This document shows positions 24,859-34,100 of a stretch of DNA of 64,000 nucleotides, one piece after another. Each line of letters starts with the position of its first letter. The stretch's first letter is position 1. Source of the DNA: Neorhizobium sp. JUb45 (lineage in GTDB: Bacteria; Pseudomonadota; Alphaproteobacteria; Rhizobiales; Rhizobiaceae); NCBI RefSeq assembly GCF_004343585.1, contig NZ_SLYW01000011.1, positions 62,001 through 126,000 on the forward strand. Direction: 5' to 3'. Made by a program: the position numbers and the translations under genes. The notes under the pieces were generated by a model that was not told the DNA's origin, made no database searches, and was given only the letters and a program-made list of their open reading frames with translations.

Positions 24859-25341
24859 TCAGACTTCGAACGCGGAACCGAGAAATGACGGAATGACGGG
24901 CGGCGCGGCCCAGGAGCCATAACCGGGCGCTTTGGCACCGGCCGGATGGGCACCGATCGCCTTCCACAACAGTCCCTCGACATAGGAGTCGGGAGAAATG
25001 ACAAAATCCCGGTTGGCGGGCCTTGGTCCAAATCGCTGGGTCCAGCTGGATGGCAGTTCGAACCAGCGGCCTGAATACCAAAGCTTGATCAGTGCGCGGG
25101 CAACGTCCCCAAGAAGTTCATTTCCCAGCACTGTCAGGCGCAGTGCCTTGGCGCGGCCACCGTCATTCGATGACGGCAGTCCGCGGAAAGCCGCCAGCAA
25201 GGCATCGGTCGTTTCCTTGCCGACAACCGTGTCGAGCGTGTCGAGATAACGTTCCGCCAGTCCCGTTCCCAAAAGATCGAAATGAGAGAAGGCCGTCAGT
25301 TCGGTAGAGAGGTCGAGAAAGGTTTCAAGACGGCTGCTCAT
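24859..25341 (-). CDS. Small subunit of GMC-type dehydrogenase (FAD-SLDH / gluconate 2-DH subunit 3-like)
   Basis: A 160-residue protein with the pattern of the small subunits that accompany FAD sugar dehydrogenases: an N-terminal 'FLDLSTELTAF', 'LLGTGLAERYLDTL' and the central 'LIKLWYSGRW'. In known sorbitol, glucose and glucoside dehydrogenases this subunit stabilises and exports the catalytic subunit by a Tat signal. Here no twin-arginine or other signal is present, so the complex is probably cytosolic. The start overlaps the stop of the ferritin-like gene by 4 nt (ATGA). The catalytic GMC subunit is two genes upstream. The family call is by pattern; sequence conservation in this family is low. 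Confidence 0.68.
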   Translation of the reverse strand: MSSRLETFLDLSTELTAFSHFDLLGTGLAERYLDTLDTVVGKETTDALLAAFRGLPSSNDGGRAKALRLTVLGNELLGDVARALIKLWYSGRWFELPSSWTQRFGPRPANRDFVISPDSYVEGLLWKAIGAHPAGAKAPGYGSWAAPPVIPSFLGSAFEV

Positions 25342-26459
25342 GCGCCGACCTCCACCTTCTGGCCGACCGGCGAGGGAGCACTGTCGCCGCCGATCTCATA
25401 GGTCGGACTGCCGTTGACACCGGGTCGCCCCGGCAAAGGATTGCGGATGAGCTCGACGATCATGTTGCGGAACTCGAACATCATCGGCACGGCTTCCAGC
25501 AACAGGTTCGGCTTGCCGTTATAGGCGCGCGTCAGAAGGCCGAGGAATTCGCCATAACGGCGATTGAACGCGATCGCTGCATCGCGCAACTGCGACCCCG
25601 CCTCGATCTGCGCAACCTTGAGATTTGTCGCGATCGGATAGGCGCCATCCCAGTCGACCGTCAGCTCGGGCCCGGTCGGATGCCCCGGCTTGTCGCCTTT
25701 CTGGTAATAGCGGCCCTTGAACAATTCCTGAAACCGGAAGAAATGCGCCAGTTCGTGGTCGTCATCGTCATAGATCGTGTCGCCCTCGCCCTCCCCCTGT
25801 TCGGTAACCAGTTCGATGGCGTCGAGGGCGGTCTCGAGGTCGTAAACCGGAAACAGTTCACCGCCACCGGAATAATAATATTCCGAGGTGATCTGCCTTG
25901 ATCGGTCACCGGTGAAGATCGTCTTTCCAGACTGCCTCGCCTGTTCTTCCAGATCCTTGATGCCCTCGGCGATATAGGAATAGAACTCGCCGATGCTGTA
26001 AAAATGCAGGTTCTCATTGCTCGGGTGGGCCCCCAGCATCGTTCCATTCGGCACAGCCTTGCGGCGGATCAGTGCATTGCCCGCCTGCAGATTATCAGGC
26101 CGCTCGGCGGGCCGTTCGATTTTCAGAAACGTCTCCAGCGCCTGCCGGCCGAAAGCCTGGATGCCGACTTCGAAGTCGGTTTCCCCGTCCGGCAGATAGG
26201 CCGGATAATTGGCCACGAAGCCGGCTCGGGTGAGATCCGGCTTGCCGCCGATGGCATTGAGGATATTGGCTGCAATGGTGAGATGCAGCATCTCTTCCAC
26301 GACGATCACACGCAGGATCTGTGCCGCGTCCTGATTGATGCCGGGCCGGATCGAATAGAGCGCCGTCAGATAGGGAGGAATGGTGGCATGTTCGAGCTGC
26401 ATTGCCCGGTAGAGAAACTCCTTCAGTTCGGGAAGCGTTTTGATCCTGTTGTTATCCAT
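25338..26459 (-). CDS. Ferritin-like protein, VioB/iminophenyl-pyruvate dimer synthase domain family
   Basis: A 373-residue cytosolic protein. The N-terminal half is a ferritin-like four-helix bundle with probable di-iron or single-metal ligands in 'AMQLEHATIPPY' (E23, H24) and 'VVEEMLHLT' (E55, E56, H59). This pattern is shared with the C-terminal domains of VioB, RebD and StaD, which couple two indole-pyruvate imines. The rest ('FYSIGEFYSYIAEGI', 'DDDDHELAHFFRF') follows the same family. Stand-alone members next to GMC oxidoreductases are known but their role is not established, as far as I know. The start is ATG 26459 with a GGAG site; the frame to 26588 is leader sequence. It is 86 nt downstream of the GMC gene. 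Confidence 0.78.
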   Translation of the reverse strand: MDNNRIKTLPELKEFLYRAMQLEHATIPPYLTALYSIRPGINQDAAQILRVIVVEEMLHLTIAANILNAIGGKPDLTRAGFVANYPAYLPDGETDFEVGIQAFGRQALETFLKIERPAERPDNLQAGNALIRRKAVPNGTMLGAHPSNENLHFYSIGEFYSYIAEGIKDLEEQARQSGKTIFTGDRSRQITSEYYYSGGGELFPVYDLETALDAIELVTEQGEGEGDTIYDDDDHELAHFFRFQELFKGRYYQKGDKPGHPTGPELTVDWDGAYPIATNLKVAQIEAGSQLRDAAIAFNRRYGEFLGLLTRAYNGKPNLLLEAVPMMFEFRNMIVELIRNPLPGRPGVNGSPTYEIGGDSAPSPVGQKVEVGA

Positions 26460-26545
26460 GCTCAAGCTCCGTGAAATGGTTCTCGTGGCGGTCAGGTGGC
26501 TTTCATTCAGGCGCATGCCGCCGTGCGGCAGCAGCCGCCCGTGCT

Positions 26546-28438
26546 TCAGTGCAGGCGTTTGAGGATGTCTCGGCCGGTGCGAAAGCACATTGCCGCCAGC
26601 GTCAACGTGACATTGGCCGTGCCGATCGTCGGCATGCTTCCGCCGCCCACGAGATAGAGGTTTTCATGGTCCCAGCTACGCTGGTTCTTGTTGACCACCG
26701 AGTTGTTTTTGTTCGTCCCCATAATGTGGGTGCCGGCCAGATGATTGCCGCCACGTATGGCATAGCCCTCTCCCTCATAGGCCACATAACCGTAATCGCT
26801 GAGGTCGTATTCCGTGTGATCCTCGGCACCGAGGCGCGCAAACACCGTGCGGGAAAAATGGCGGGCATAGGCAGCACCCCGCATGGTGTATTCCGGAACG
26901 GTGAAGGAGAGGATCGGCCGCATGTTGCCCAGTTGATCCGTATATTGCGGATCCACCGTGATGCGGTTGCTTTCGACCGGCATGACCTCCAGCATGACTG
27001 CCAGCAACAGCTGCCGCGACACGCGATCGATCACGCCGCGCCGAAGATCCGCGCCATAAAGGTTGCGGTCGTCCACCAGTTCCATCAGGTCGGAGGTCGG
27101 GGCACCCGTTGCCCAGCCCCATCCATCGTTGTGAATATCGATGGCAAAAGCGGCCTGTTTTTCCCGGAACGGGCCATCGCGCAGATCGACGATGCCACCT
27201 GTCGAACTGGTGCCGCGCATCGTGCCGCAGATCTGCGGCATCAGCGCCCAGTTCAGGAGATAGGCATGATCCATGAGATTGCGCCCGACCAGACCGCTGG
27301 TGCTGGGCAGGCCGGAAGCCAGCATCAGACGCGCCGTCTCGATGGCACCGCCAGACAGAACGAACACTTTGCTCCTGACGGTGATCGTCTCGTGTGCCCC
27401 GGAAGAAGGATCCTTGTAAACCTTCACCTCCAGCGCTTCGACCTTGCCGCTGTCCGGATCGATCACAACCCGGGAGGCGACGGCCTGCGACAGCAATGTG
27501 ACCCGTGACGGCCCACTTTTGCCGGTATTGGTCGAGAATGCCTTGGCCAGCGTCTTGCCGGAATGATACCGCGCCTGCACGGGACAGAGCGGCACGCAAT
27601 TGGTATTGCCCTGACAGCGCCCGCCCTCCTCGACCTGATGCGTATCGACGGCACCGACCGGACGGTAGCCCCTGCCACCATCATAGGCCGGATTGGGTAT
27701 GCCGTTGCGCCCTTGCGGATAGGGCCTGACCTTCAACGGATAGTTTTTCCCGTAAAGCTCGACGCTGGAACCCTCGATACCCTCATTGACCTGCTGGTCC
27801 AGGTAAGACAGCGGCAATCCGCGCATGGGAAAGACATATCCGTCGGGAAACGTCTGGCCCAGATAAGTCTGGTCCTCTACATCCGCCGACACACCAATTT
27901 CCCGCTCGGCGAAGCGATAATCCTTTTCCACCTCCTCGAAGCTCAGCGGCCAGTCGAGCCCCTGGCCGAACAGGCTGCGCGACCGGAAGTCTGATGCCAG
28001 CATGCGTGGCGTCTTTGCTTCCCAATGCATGGTGGTGCCGCCAAAGATACGGGTATAGGTCGTGTCGCTGACATAGGGGCCGGATTGCACCATATACGAT
28101 GAACTGTCGGTGTCACCCGCGTGCAGCTTGCGTAATTGCGGACTGCGGGGCATGGCCGCATTTGCATTCACCGGAAATGGCGATTGATTGTCTTTCGTTG
28201 CAGCGGAATAAAAATTCGTCAGCAGATCGTCGTATCCCGCCAGCGTGCGGTTTGCACCGGTTCCGGCTTCCAGAAGAAGGACGCGCTTGCCGGCTTCTGC
28301 GGCCTGCCTGCAAATGATCGCTCCGGATATGCCGGTTCCGACGATGACGATATCATAATCGTCGGAACCATCGACGGTCGTCGGATCGGCCCTCACGGCC
28401 GATTCAGGTGGGAACAGCACTCCAAAATCCTCCATCAT
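26546..28438 (-). CDS. GMC-family FAD oxidoreductase with Cys cluster (sugar dehydrogenase catalytic subunit)
   Basis: A flavoprotein of about 630 residues. The dinucleotide-binding 'DYDIVIVGTGISGA' is at about 20-35, followed by 'VLLLEAG'. A Cys-rich stretch 'RCQGNTNCVPLCP' (about 272-284, C-x5-C-x3-C) resembles the [3Fe-4S] motif of bacterial FAD-dependent glucose dehydrogenases. The C-terminal GMC motifs are 'HLAGTHIMG' (about 566, catalytic His) and 'GTANVTLT' (Asn). It should oxidise a sugar hydroxyl or anomeric carbon. No Tat signal and no cytochrome c gene are visible, so the electron acceptor is unclear. The start is uncertain (28438 with a weak site; 28465 or 28534 also possible). 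It is second in the operon. Confidence 0.87.
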   Translation of the reverse strand: MMEDFGVLFPPESAVRADPTTVDGSDDYDIVIVGTGISGAIICRQAAEAGKRVLLLEAGTGANRTLAGYDDLLTNFYSAATKDNQSPFPVNANAAMPRSPQLRKLHAGDTDSSSYMVQSGPYVSDTTYTRIFGGTTMHWEAKTPRMLASDFRSRSLFGQGLDWPLSFEEVEKDYRFAEREIGVSADVEDQTYLGQTFPDGYVFPMRGLPLSYLDQQVNEGIEGSSVELYGKNYPLKVRPYPQGRNGIPNPAYDGGRGYRPVGAVDTHQVEEGGRCQGNTNCVPLCPVQARYHSGKTLAKAFSTNTGKSGPSRVTLLSQAVASRVVIDPDSGKVEALEVKVYKDPSSGAHETITVRSKVFVLSGGAIETARLMLASGLPSTSGLVGRNLMDHAYLLNWALMPQICGTMRGTSSTGGIVDLRDGPFREKQAAFAIDIHNDGWGWATGAPTSDLMELVDDRNLYGADLRRGVIDRVSRQLLLAVMLEVMPVESNRITVDPQYTDQLGNMRPILSFTVPEYTMRGAAYARHFSRTVFARLGAEDHTEYDLSDYGYVAYEGEGYAIRGGNHLAGTHIMGTNKNNSVVNKNQRSWDHENLYLVGGGSMPTIGTANVTLTLAAMCFRTGRDILKRLH

Positions 28439-28601
28439 TCCCGGATGACTGCAGCGGCAGGCCATACGGAGCCACGTTGAAACACGACCATGCCCGGCCG
28501 GCTTCCTTGCTTTGGAAACGCCACTGTTACTCAATCCGGGAGCCGGCCGTTGGTTTGTTGGTCACGAAGGAAACATAGACGCGGCAGCCAGGCCCGACCG
28601 C

Positions 28602-30044
28602 CTATGTGGCGGCAGATGCCAGACTGCGAGAGGACTTTGCTTTGGCTTTGCCCGGATCAGCCGGCTTGGCGGCCTGGGCAATACCGGAGCGGGCACGCAC
28701 GGCCGACAGGAATGCCGCATAACTCCAGGTCAGATTGCGCACGCTCTTCTCGTAACCGGACGTGCCGTCGAACTGCTCGCTCAACTCGTAGTGGTCACTG
28801 TGATAGACGATGGCACGCAGCATCGCGTCGGAGGAACTGCGGAGTGCGGAAGCAGCATCGGCAGGCGAAGTGGAGCCATCGATCGACAGCCCTGCGAAAA
28901 ACGGCTTTGAAAGATCATCCAGCGGGATGGCACCCCGCGCCTCGATGGCATTGGCAAGACGGTACTGAAACTCGGCAAAATTGGCCGTGCATAGCGCCCA
29001 TGGATGGCCGCCGGTCACGGGAAAAGCCACGTCACCGTCATAATGGTCACCGGGGTAACGTCCGAACAGCGGGCCAAGTCCCTTGCCGGCATCGGCACCG
29101 TTGATCGGATAGAAGGTCGAAATCGACGGATCGGCCCACTGGCTTTTGAGAATGGCGGCGGTCGCCAGTATTTTCGTATCGGTCGGATCGATACCGCCAT
29201 AACAGACCGAGCATATGATATCGATATTGGCGTCATATCCAGGCTGCGCCGCGGCGTCGAGAATGCTCACATAGAGCTGGCCGTTCCAATGCGTGGCAAG
29301 CTGAGCTTCCAGCCAGGAAATGGCATCTGCAACGCCTGCGGGAACAGAAACACCGATCGAATTGCTGGAAATTTCGCGAAAAAAGCGCAGTTGTACGGCT
29401 CTGGCGAAGAAGGAATATCCAACATATTCCTCCCACAGGTTGGCGGTCATGTTCTGGTAGACCTGCAAAAGGTAGGAAAGATTGGTTTCGATCAGTCGCT
29501 TTGCCAGCGGCTGGGTGGCGCTGTCTAGTTGATCGTAGGCGATCAGCAAGGCGATCGATTGTATGGCGGGGCCATCATTCTGTTCAGACCACGGGCGGAC
29601 CTCGCCGGACACAGTGAAACAGGCATGACCGAGCGTGACACTCGCCGAGCTTTTGGCGTTGTTCTGACAGATAGAAGCGAAACTGACATAGTCCAGGAGA
29701 GTAGGTACCCCACCTCCGCTGACGGGAGGGAGATTTGCGAAGGCGATCTCGATAGCCGTGATAGCTCCGTCGCGCACCCAGTTGAACACGTAGTCCTGAT
29801 CAACCCCCGGCGTATTGGCCGGATAGGAAGGCGCGGCAATGACACAGCCCGCTTTTGAAAACACATCAGGGCTGACAGGGTCCTCGATCACATAACCGTC
29901 ACTGGTGACGTTCCGCAACATCCGCAACAGAAAATAGCGTGACAATGCAACCAGATCTGTCTGGGCAAATGCGGGTTTCGGCGTAATCGGAGGCGCAGTC
30001 GATCCCATCGCCTGACCAATGCCCTTGGCGTGCGTCTCTGTCAT
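28602..30044 (-). CDS. Glycoside hydrolase family 15, glucoamylase-like
   Basis: A 480-residue (alpha/alpha)6-barrel hydrolase. GH15 motifs in order are 'DYVFNWVRDGAIT', 'QNDGPAIQSIAL', 'NLWEEYVGYSFF' (general acid Glu, about 204), 'GRYPGDHYDG', 'GHPWALCTANFAEFQY', 'HYELSEQFDGTSGYE' (catalytic base Glu, about 423) and 'NLTWSYAAFLSA'. These read like fungal-type glucoamylases rather than the bacterial trehalase-like GH15 branch. The enzyme releases beta-D-glucose from non-reducing ends of alpha-glucosides. There is no signal peptide and no starch-binding domain, so it is cytosolic. ATG 30044 has a TTTGGAGTC site. It is the first gene of the eight-gene operon. Confidence 0.88.
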   Translation of the reverse strand: MTETHAKGIGQAMGSTAPPITPKPAFAQTDLVALSRYFLLRMLRNVTSDGYVIEDPVSPDVFSKAGCVIAAPSYPANTPGVDQDYVFNWVRDGAITAIEIAFANLPPVSGGGVPTLLDYVSFASICQNNAKSSASVTLGHACFTVSGEVRPWSEQNDGPAIQSIALLIAYDQLDSATQPLAKRLIETNLSYLLQVYQNMTANLWEEYVGYSFFARAVQLRFFREISSNSIGVSVPAGVADAISWLEAQLATHWNGQLYVSILDAAAQPGYDANIDIICSVCYGGIDPTDTKILATAAILKSQWADPSISTFYPINGADAGKGLGPLFGRYPGDHYDGDVAFPVTGGHPWALCTANFAEFQYRLANAIEARGAIPLDDLSKPFFAGLSIDGSTSPADAASALRSSSDAMLRAIVYHSDHYELSEQFDGTSGYEKSVRNLTWSYAAFLSAVRARSGIAQAAKPADPGKAKAKSSRSLASAAT

Positions 30045-31175
30045 TGCAGACTCCAAATTCTGTTGCTTCTTGCTGATCGAGAGAGGAGAAAACGCGGTTT
30101 TCCTTTGGGCCGCACGCAACGTCGGCCCCTATAGGCGGATACTGTTCACGGTGGCTTCCATGCCGACGTCGACGAACGTGACCCAGCAGCAGCAAGACTG
30201 TTGCAAACGGCTCAAAATTCGACTCAGGCACCAACTATTGGTTGTTCTGTGCGGAGAATTTTACTCGTGCGAACGACCGACAAACTGAACTCAACGATGG
30301 AATCGGCCGAGACGGCCGTGCCCCGTCTCTTCTGGAAAAGCCCCCCACGGGTGTCTTGATCTACTTTGCTACATCTCGCCGTCAGGAACTTATACAGGTC
30401 TCCCAACCTGCTACATTACCGCCTTCAACATATACTCTAAATTGATTTAATGTAAGATAATGCAACCAAATGGAGAAAGTCAACATGTGACTGTGTATTA
30501 TTTTTTCATAAGAAACGAGCTGGTTGCCCGTCCTCCACACGGCATGATGCGCTGATCCACGAAATCAGCCGAGGAAGCCTATAAAAATCCAGGATGGGGG
30601 CCAATTGGCTGCGACGTCGTCTAAATAGCTCGCGGCGGCTTACCTTGCTTGCTTCACCGACATCGAACGCATGCCGCTTTAACCGGATTTTGGCCGAACT
30701 GACAGCCAAACGCGGCAAGCCCGAGCAGTCGATGATCGATGGCGCCCATTTGAAAGCCCATCGTACCGCAGCCACTCTGCCAGATCGGTTCATTGCTAGA
30801 TGGAAACGGTTTTGGCGGCGCTGGTTTTCATCGGGCCAGTGGCGATTGGCGAAGTGCATACCCGAAGATAGGCTCGAGCCGATCGCCGCGGATCCCGAGA
30901 GAAGTGCATCACGGCTGTTCGCCAATGATTTCGCACCACCAAAGGCGATATATTGTCATTTTCAATTCACACCATCGGCAAGAATAATTTCGCCTTTTCC
31001 CTTGTGGCTGAGCTGAACGTGTATGAAGCGCTGCGTGCCGTTATCGGGTGTCAGCCGTTCAACTGCACCGATCCTTAAACCGGGCGACATCAAAATCTGT
31101 CGGTCAAGCCGATCGACGTATTGATGTTCAGATCATCGATGCAGTTCGTTTAGCGCCTGACAGCACTCCTGAGCC
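30045..31175. other. 1.1-kb intergenic region with promoter space and a transposase remnant
   Basis: This region separates the start of the leftward eight-gene operon from the end of the giant secreted-protein gene. The part 30045-30420 must carry the operon promoter, although no clear -35/-10 pair was chosen. Bases about 30420-30510 are AT-rich compared with their surroundings. From about 30594 to 30990 an open frame on the plus strand contains a short transposase-like segment, listed separately. No other gene, RNA or long repeat was seen. Confidence 0.6.
30660..30790 (+). pseudogene. Remnant of an IS5-family (DDE) transposase
   Basis: Within a 140-codon open frame, the translated segment 'RFNRILAELTAKRGKPEQ' followed by 'SMIDGAHLKAHRTAATL' matches the well-known IS5/IS427-group block around the first catalytic Asp (usual form MIDxTHxKAHRxAxxL). 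The sequence before and after is not recognisable in any frame, and the expected following block is only faintly present in another frame near 30870. Terminal inverted repeats were not found. It is a decayed fragment marking an old insertion between the sugar-oxidation operon and the type I secretion operon. Confidence 0.6.
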
Positions 31176-34100
31176 TCAAAGATCGAAATGGTGTGCCAGA
31201 TGCGTGTCTGCCATATCGGTAATATCGCTTGGTAACGTTTCATGTCCTGCCCACAGGATATCCGGCACCTCCTGATCCACCGGATTTGACTGGGTGATAT
31301 GGAGATAGTCCTCCACGTTGTCGTCGAACGTTGAGGGCGCATAATCACGCGCGAAAAAGGCGCGGTTCGCCGCATCGACATAGGTGATCGCCAATTCCGG
31401 TCCGCTGCGGTTTCCACCTGCAGCCTCGATGTAACGCGTGCCGCCGGTGCCCTCGACCTTGACCGTGATGACGTCGCCCGCCACCAGCCCGTCGGTAACA
31501 ATGAGATCGTTCAGCTGGTCGGCAAGATCGATCCCCACGGTAATCTTCTGCCCGTCGGTCCAGCTTCCACCCGCCTGCCAGATATCGCGCTCCGGCAGAT
31601 AGCTCCGGTTGGTCACGCCGGTGGTGATGGGCGCACCGTTCAACTGGCTTTCTACCGAGAAGGTCAACGCCGTGTTTGTCGTCGTATGAGACCTGTCGGA
31701 GATCCAGCTGATGATGGCGCTTTCGATGAATGCGCCCGATGACAGATCGATGCCGGCAGGAACGGTGAACTGGATACCGATGATACGGTTGGTTTCCAGA
31801 TCGACGCTCGACGCAAACGACCCCTGCTCCAGATCGCCGCTGGCGCCGTTGACGGATGCGATGAAGGTCGAGCCTGTCGGATCGTCGGACGGATCGTTGG
31901 TCACCACCAGACCAAAGGTCCTGACCATCGACAAGCCACCGCTATCCGTCGCCGTCACAGCCACGTTTGTGGCTGCGGCCAGCTCATGATCGAGTGCGAT
32001 ATTGGATCTGAGCTTCAGCTGATTACCGATAATCTCGAAGCGGGAATCGTCGGTGGTGAAGATGTGGTTGTCCGCGATATTGGCATCCACGGCAGTAAGC
32101 GTGCCGATCACCGCGCCGGCGCTATTTTCCGTGACGCTCAGCAGACCGGAAAGATTGATATCCGTCGGCGCAACGTTGGCGGCAACCACCGGGCTGCCGT
32201 TATTGACGAGATAGATGGGATCCGTGACTGCGCCGATCGGCAGACTGCCATTGTCCGGATCGATGACGGCAGCAACGAACCCAAGCTGCAACTGGTCATA
32301 ATCAGGTATGCCGGCATTGCCGTTCGGCGCGCTGCCATAATTGAAAAGGCTGGAAATATCGATCGACCCGCCAGCCGGGATGACGATGTCGACCGTCTGG
32401 AAATCGGCAGCATTGCTGGCTGCGAAATCATGTGCCGCCAGTCGCTGCGCCACCAAAGCATCCACGGTGATCGACCCGTTCGCCAAAAGCTTGGACGAAT
32501 TCACGGGATCGAAGCCACGTGTCATGATCACCCTGACCGTTTCTCCGACAGGACCGGAAACGATGACCTGAGGCAGCGTTCCCCCGTAGGTTCCGTTTTC
32601 ACCGTCCTCGTAACCGTTGACGCTCAGGTGAGCGATCGGCAACGGTCCCTGTTGCTGGGTGATCAGCGCCTGAGCGCCCGCCTGGCTGCCGTCCCCCATC
32701 AACTGGCCGGTTGCCATCGTTCCGTCGGAGAACATGATCGTGACGCGCGCGCCGATCAGTTCGGCACCGGAGACCCCACCGACATCCCAGCCCGGGACGG
32801 AGGTTCCATCAACGGTGCTCTTCAGCAGGCCGGCAATGGAATTCGGATCCATATCGCCGCTGAAACCCATGCTTTCGCCGATCTGGAAGCCGTTCTGGTT
32901 GCCGGAGAACTTGAGAAGAAGCCCCCGGAAGCCGCCGCCCGCTCCCTTGGCCGAATCCGAATAGACATTGTTGTAAAGAGGATCCGGCAGTCCAGGATCA
33001 CGCGCCGCATAGAAGAAATGCTGGTAGGTGCTGGGAAGAATGGCTCCGGTTGCCTGGTTGGTCTGAAAGGCGAAATCCTTGGTGATCTGGTCGCCGCCTG
33101 AACCATCGGCGTCGAACACGCTGTCGCTGTAGAGTGCCGAGCGCACGTCGAGGAACACTCCGGCGATTTTTTTGTCGCCAACATTCTGCAGCATGAACGA
33201 ATTGCCGCCGTAGTTGGACGTCTGCACATTGGTGCCGCCCGCAAGGATCTTCAAAACAGCAGCACCACTAGCCGTGCCTGAATAGACATCGGTTTTGACG
33301 ATATCCGTTTGCGTCGACAGGATGCTGGCCGCATCTGGCTGCGGCGGGGCCTGATATCCGCCTTCGATGATCTTGAAGTCGTCCGCCGACCACGTGAACG
33401 CATCTCCGCCGAAATGCGTCGAAGTGACCCCGACACCCACGGCCGTGCCGCCATCGCGTAACGCTGCCGACAGCGCCGGATCGAGTGTCAAGGTACCGAC
33501 CGTTGTCGGGCCACCTCCGGGGATCACGTTGCCGGCCGTATCGAGAAGCGTAATCGTCGCTGTGGCGGTTGATGTCGTGCCCTGCGTGGTGACGGCGAGT
33601 TGCAATTTGGCGGACGCGAAATCCGCCAGAACATGACCGTTTGCGAAGGCCGGTTTCAGTGCGAGACCGGAATTTTGCGAAAATTCGATATTCGCACCCG
33701 GCGAACCGAAAACGAATTTTACGAAGGCATCGCTATGCAGGCTGACTTGCAAACCGAGCTGTTCGTAATTGTTGGGTACTTCACCGGTGTTGAAATACGG
33801 ATTGTCGAACTGTGCCTCGACGGTGAAGGACGCGTTGCGGATGCCGACCTGATAGCCGTTCTGCGGCGTATTGGCCGAGCCCGTATCACCATTGGTGGTG
33901 GTGACATGTAATTTGCCGCCGGACACTACGCCGGAGCCTGTATCCTCCGCCTTGAAAGCGGGGTTACTGCTTGCCATCACTCCCGTGAAACCGCTCTGGT
34001 AAGGCGTGCCGGCGACGTTGAAATCAAGCAACAGGCTGGCACCCGCGGCAAGCGTGACGCCGTGGCCATCGTCATCACTGTCATAGGCCAGCATGTCATC

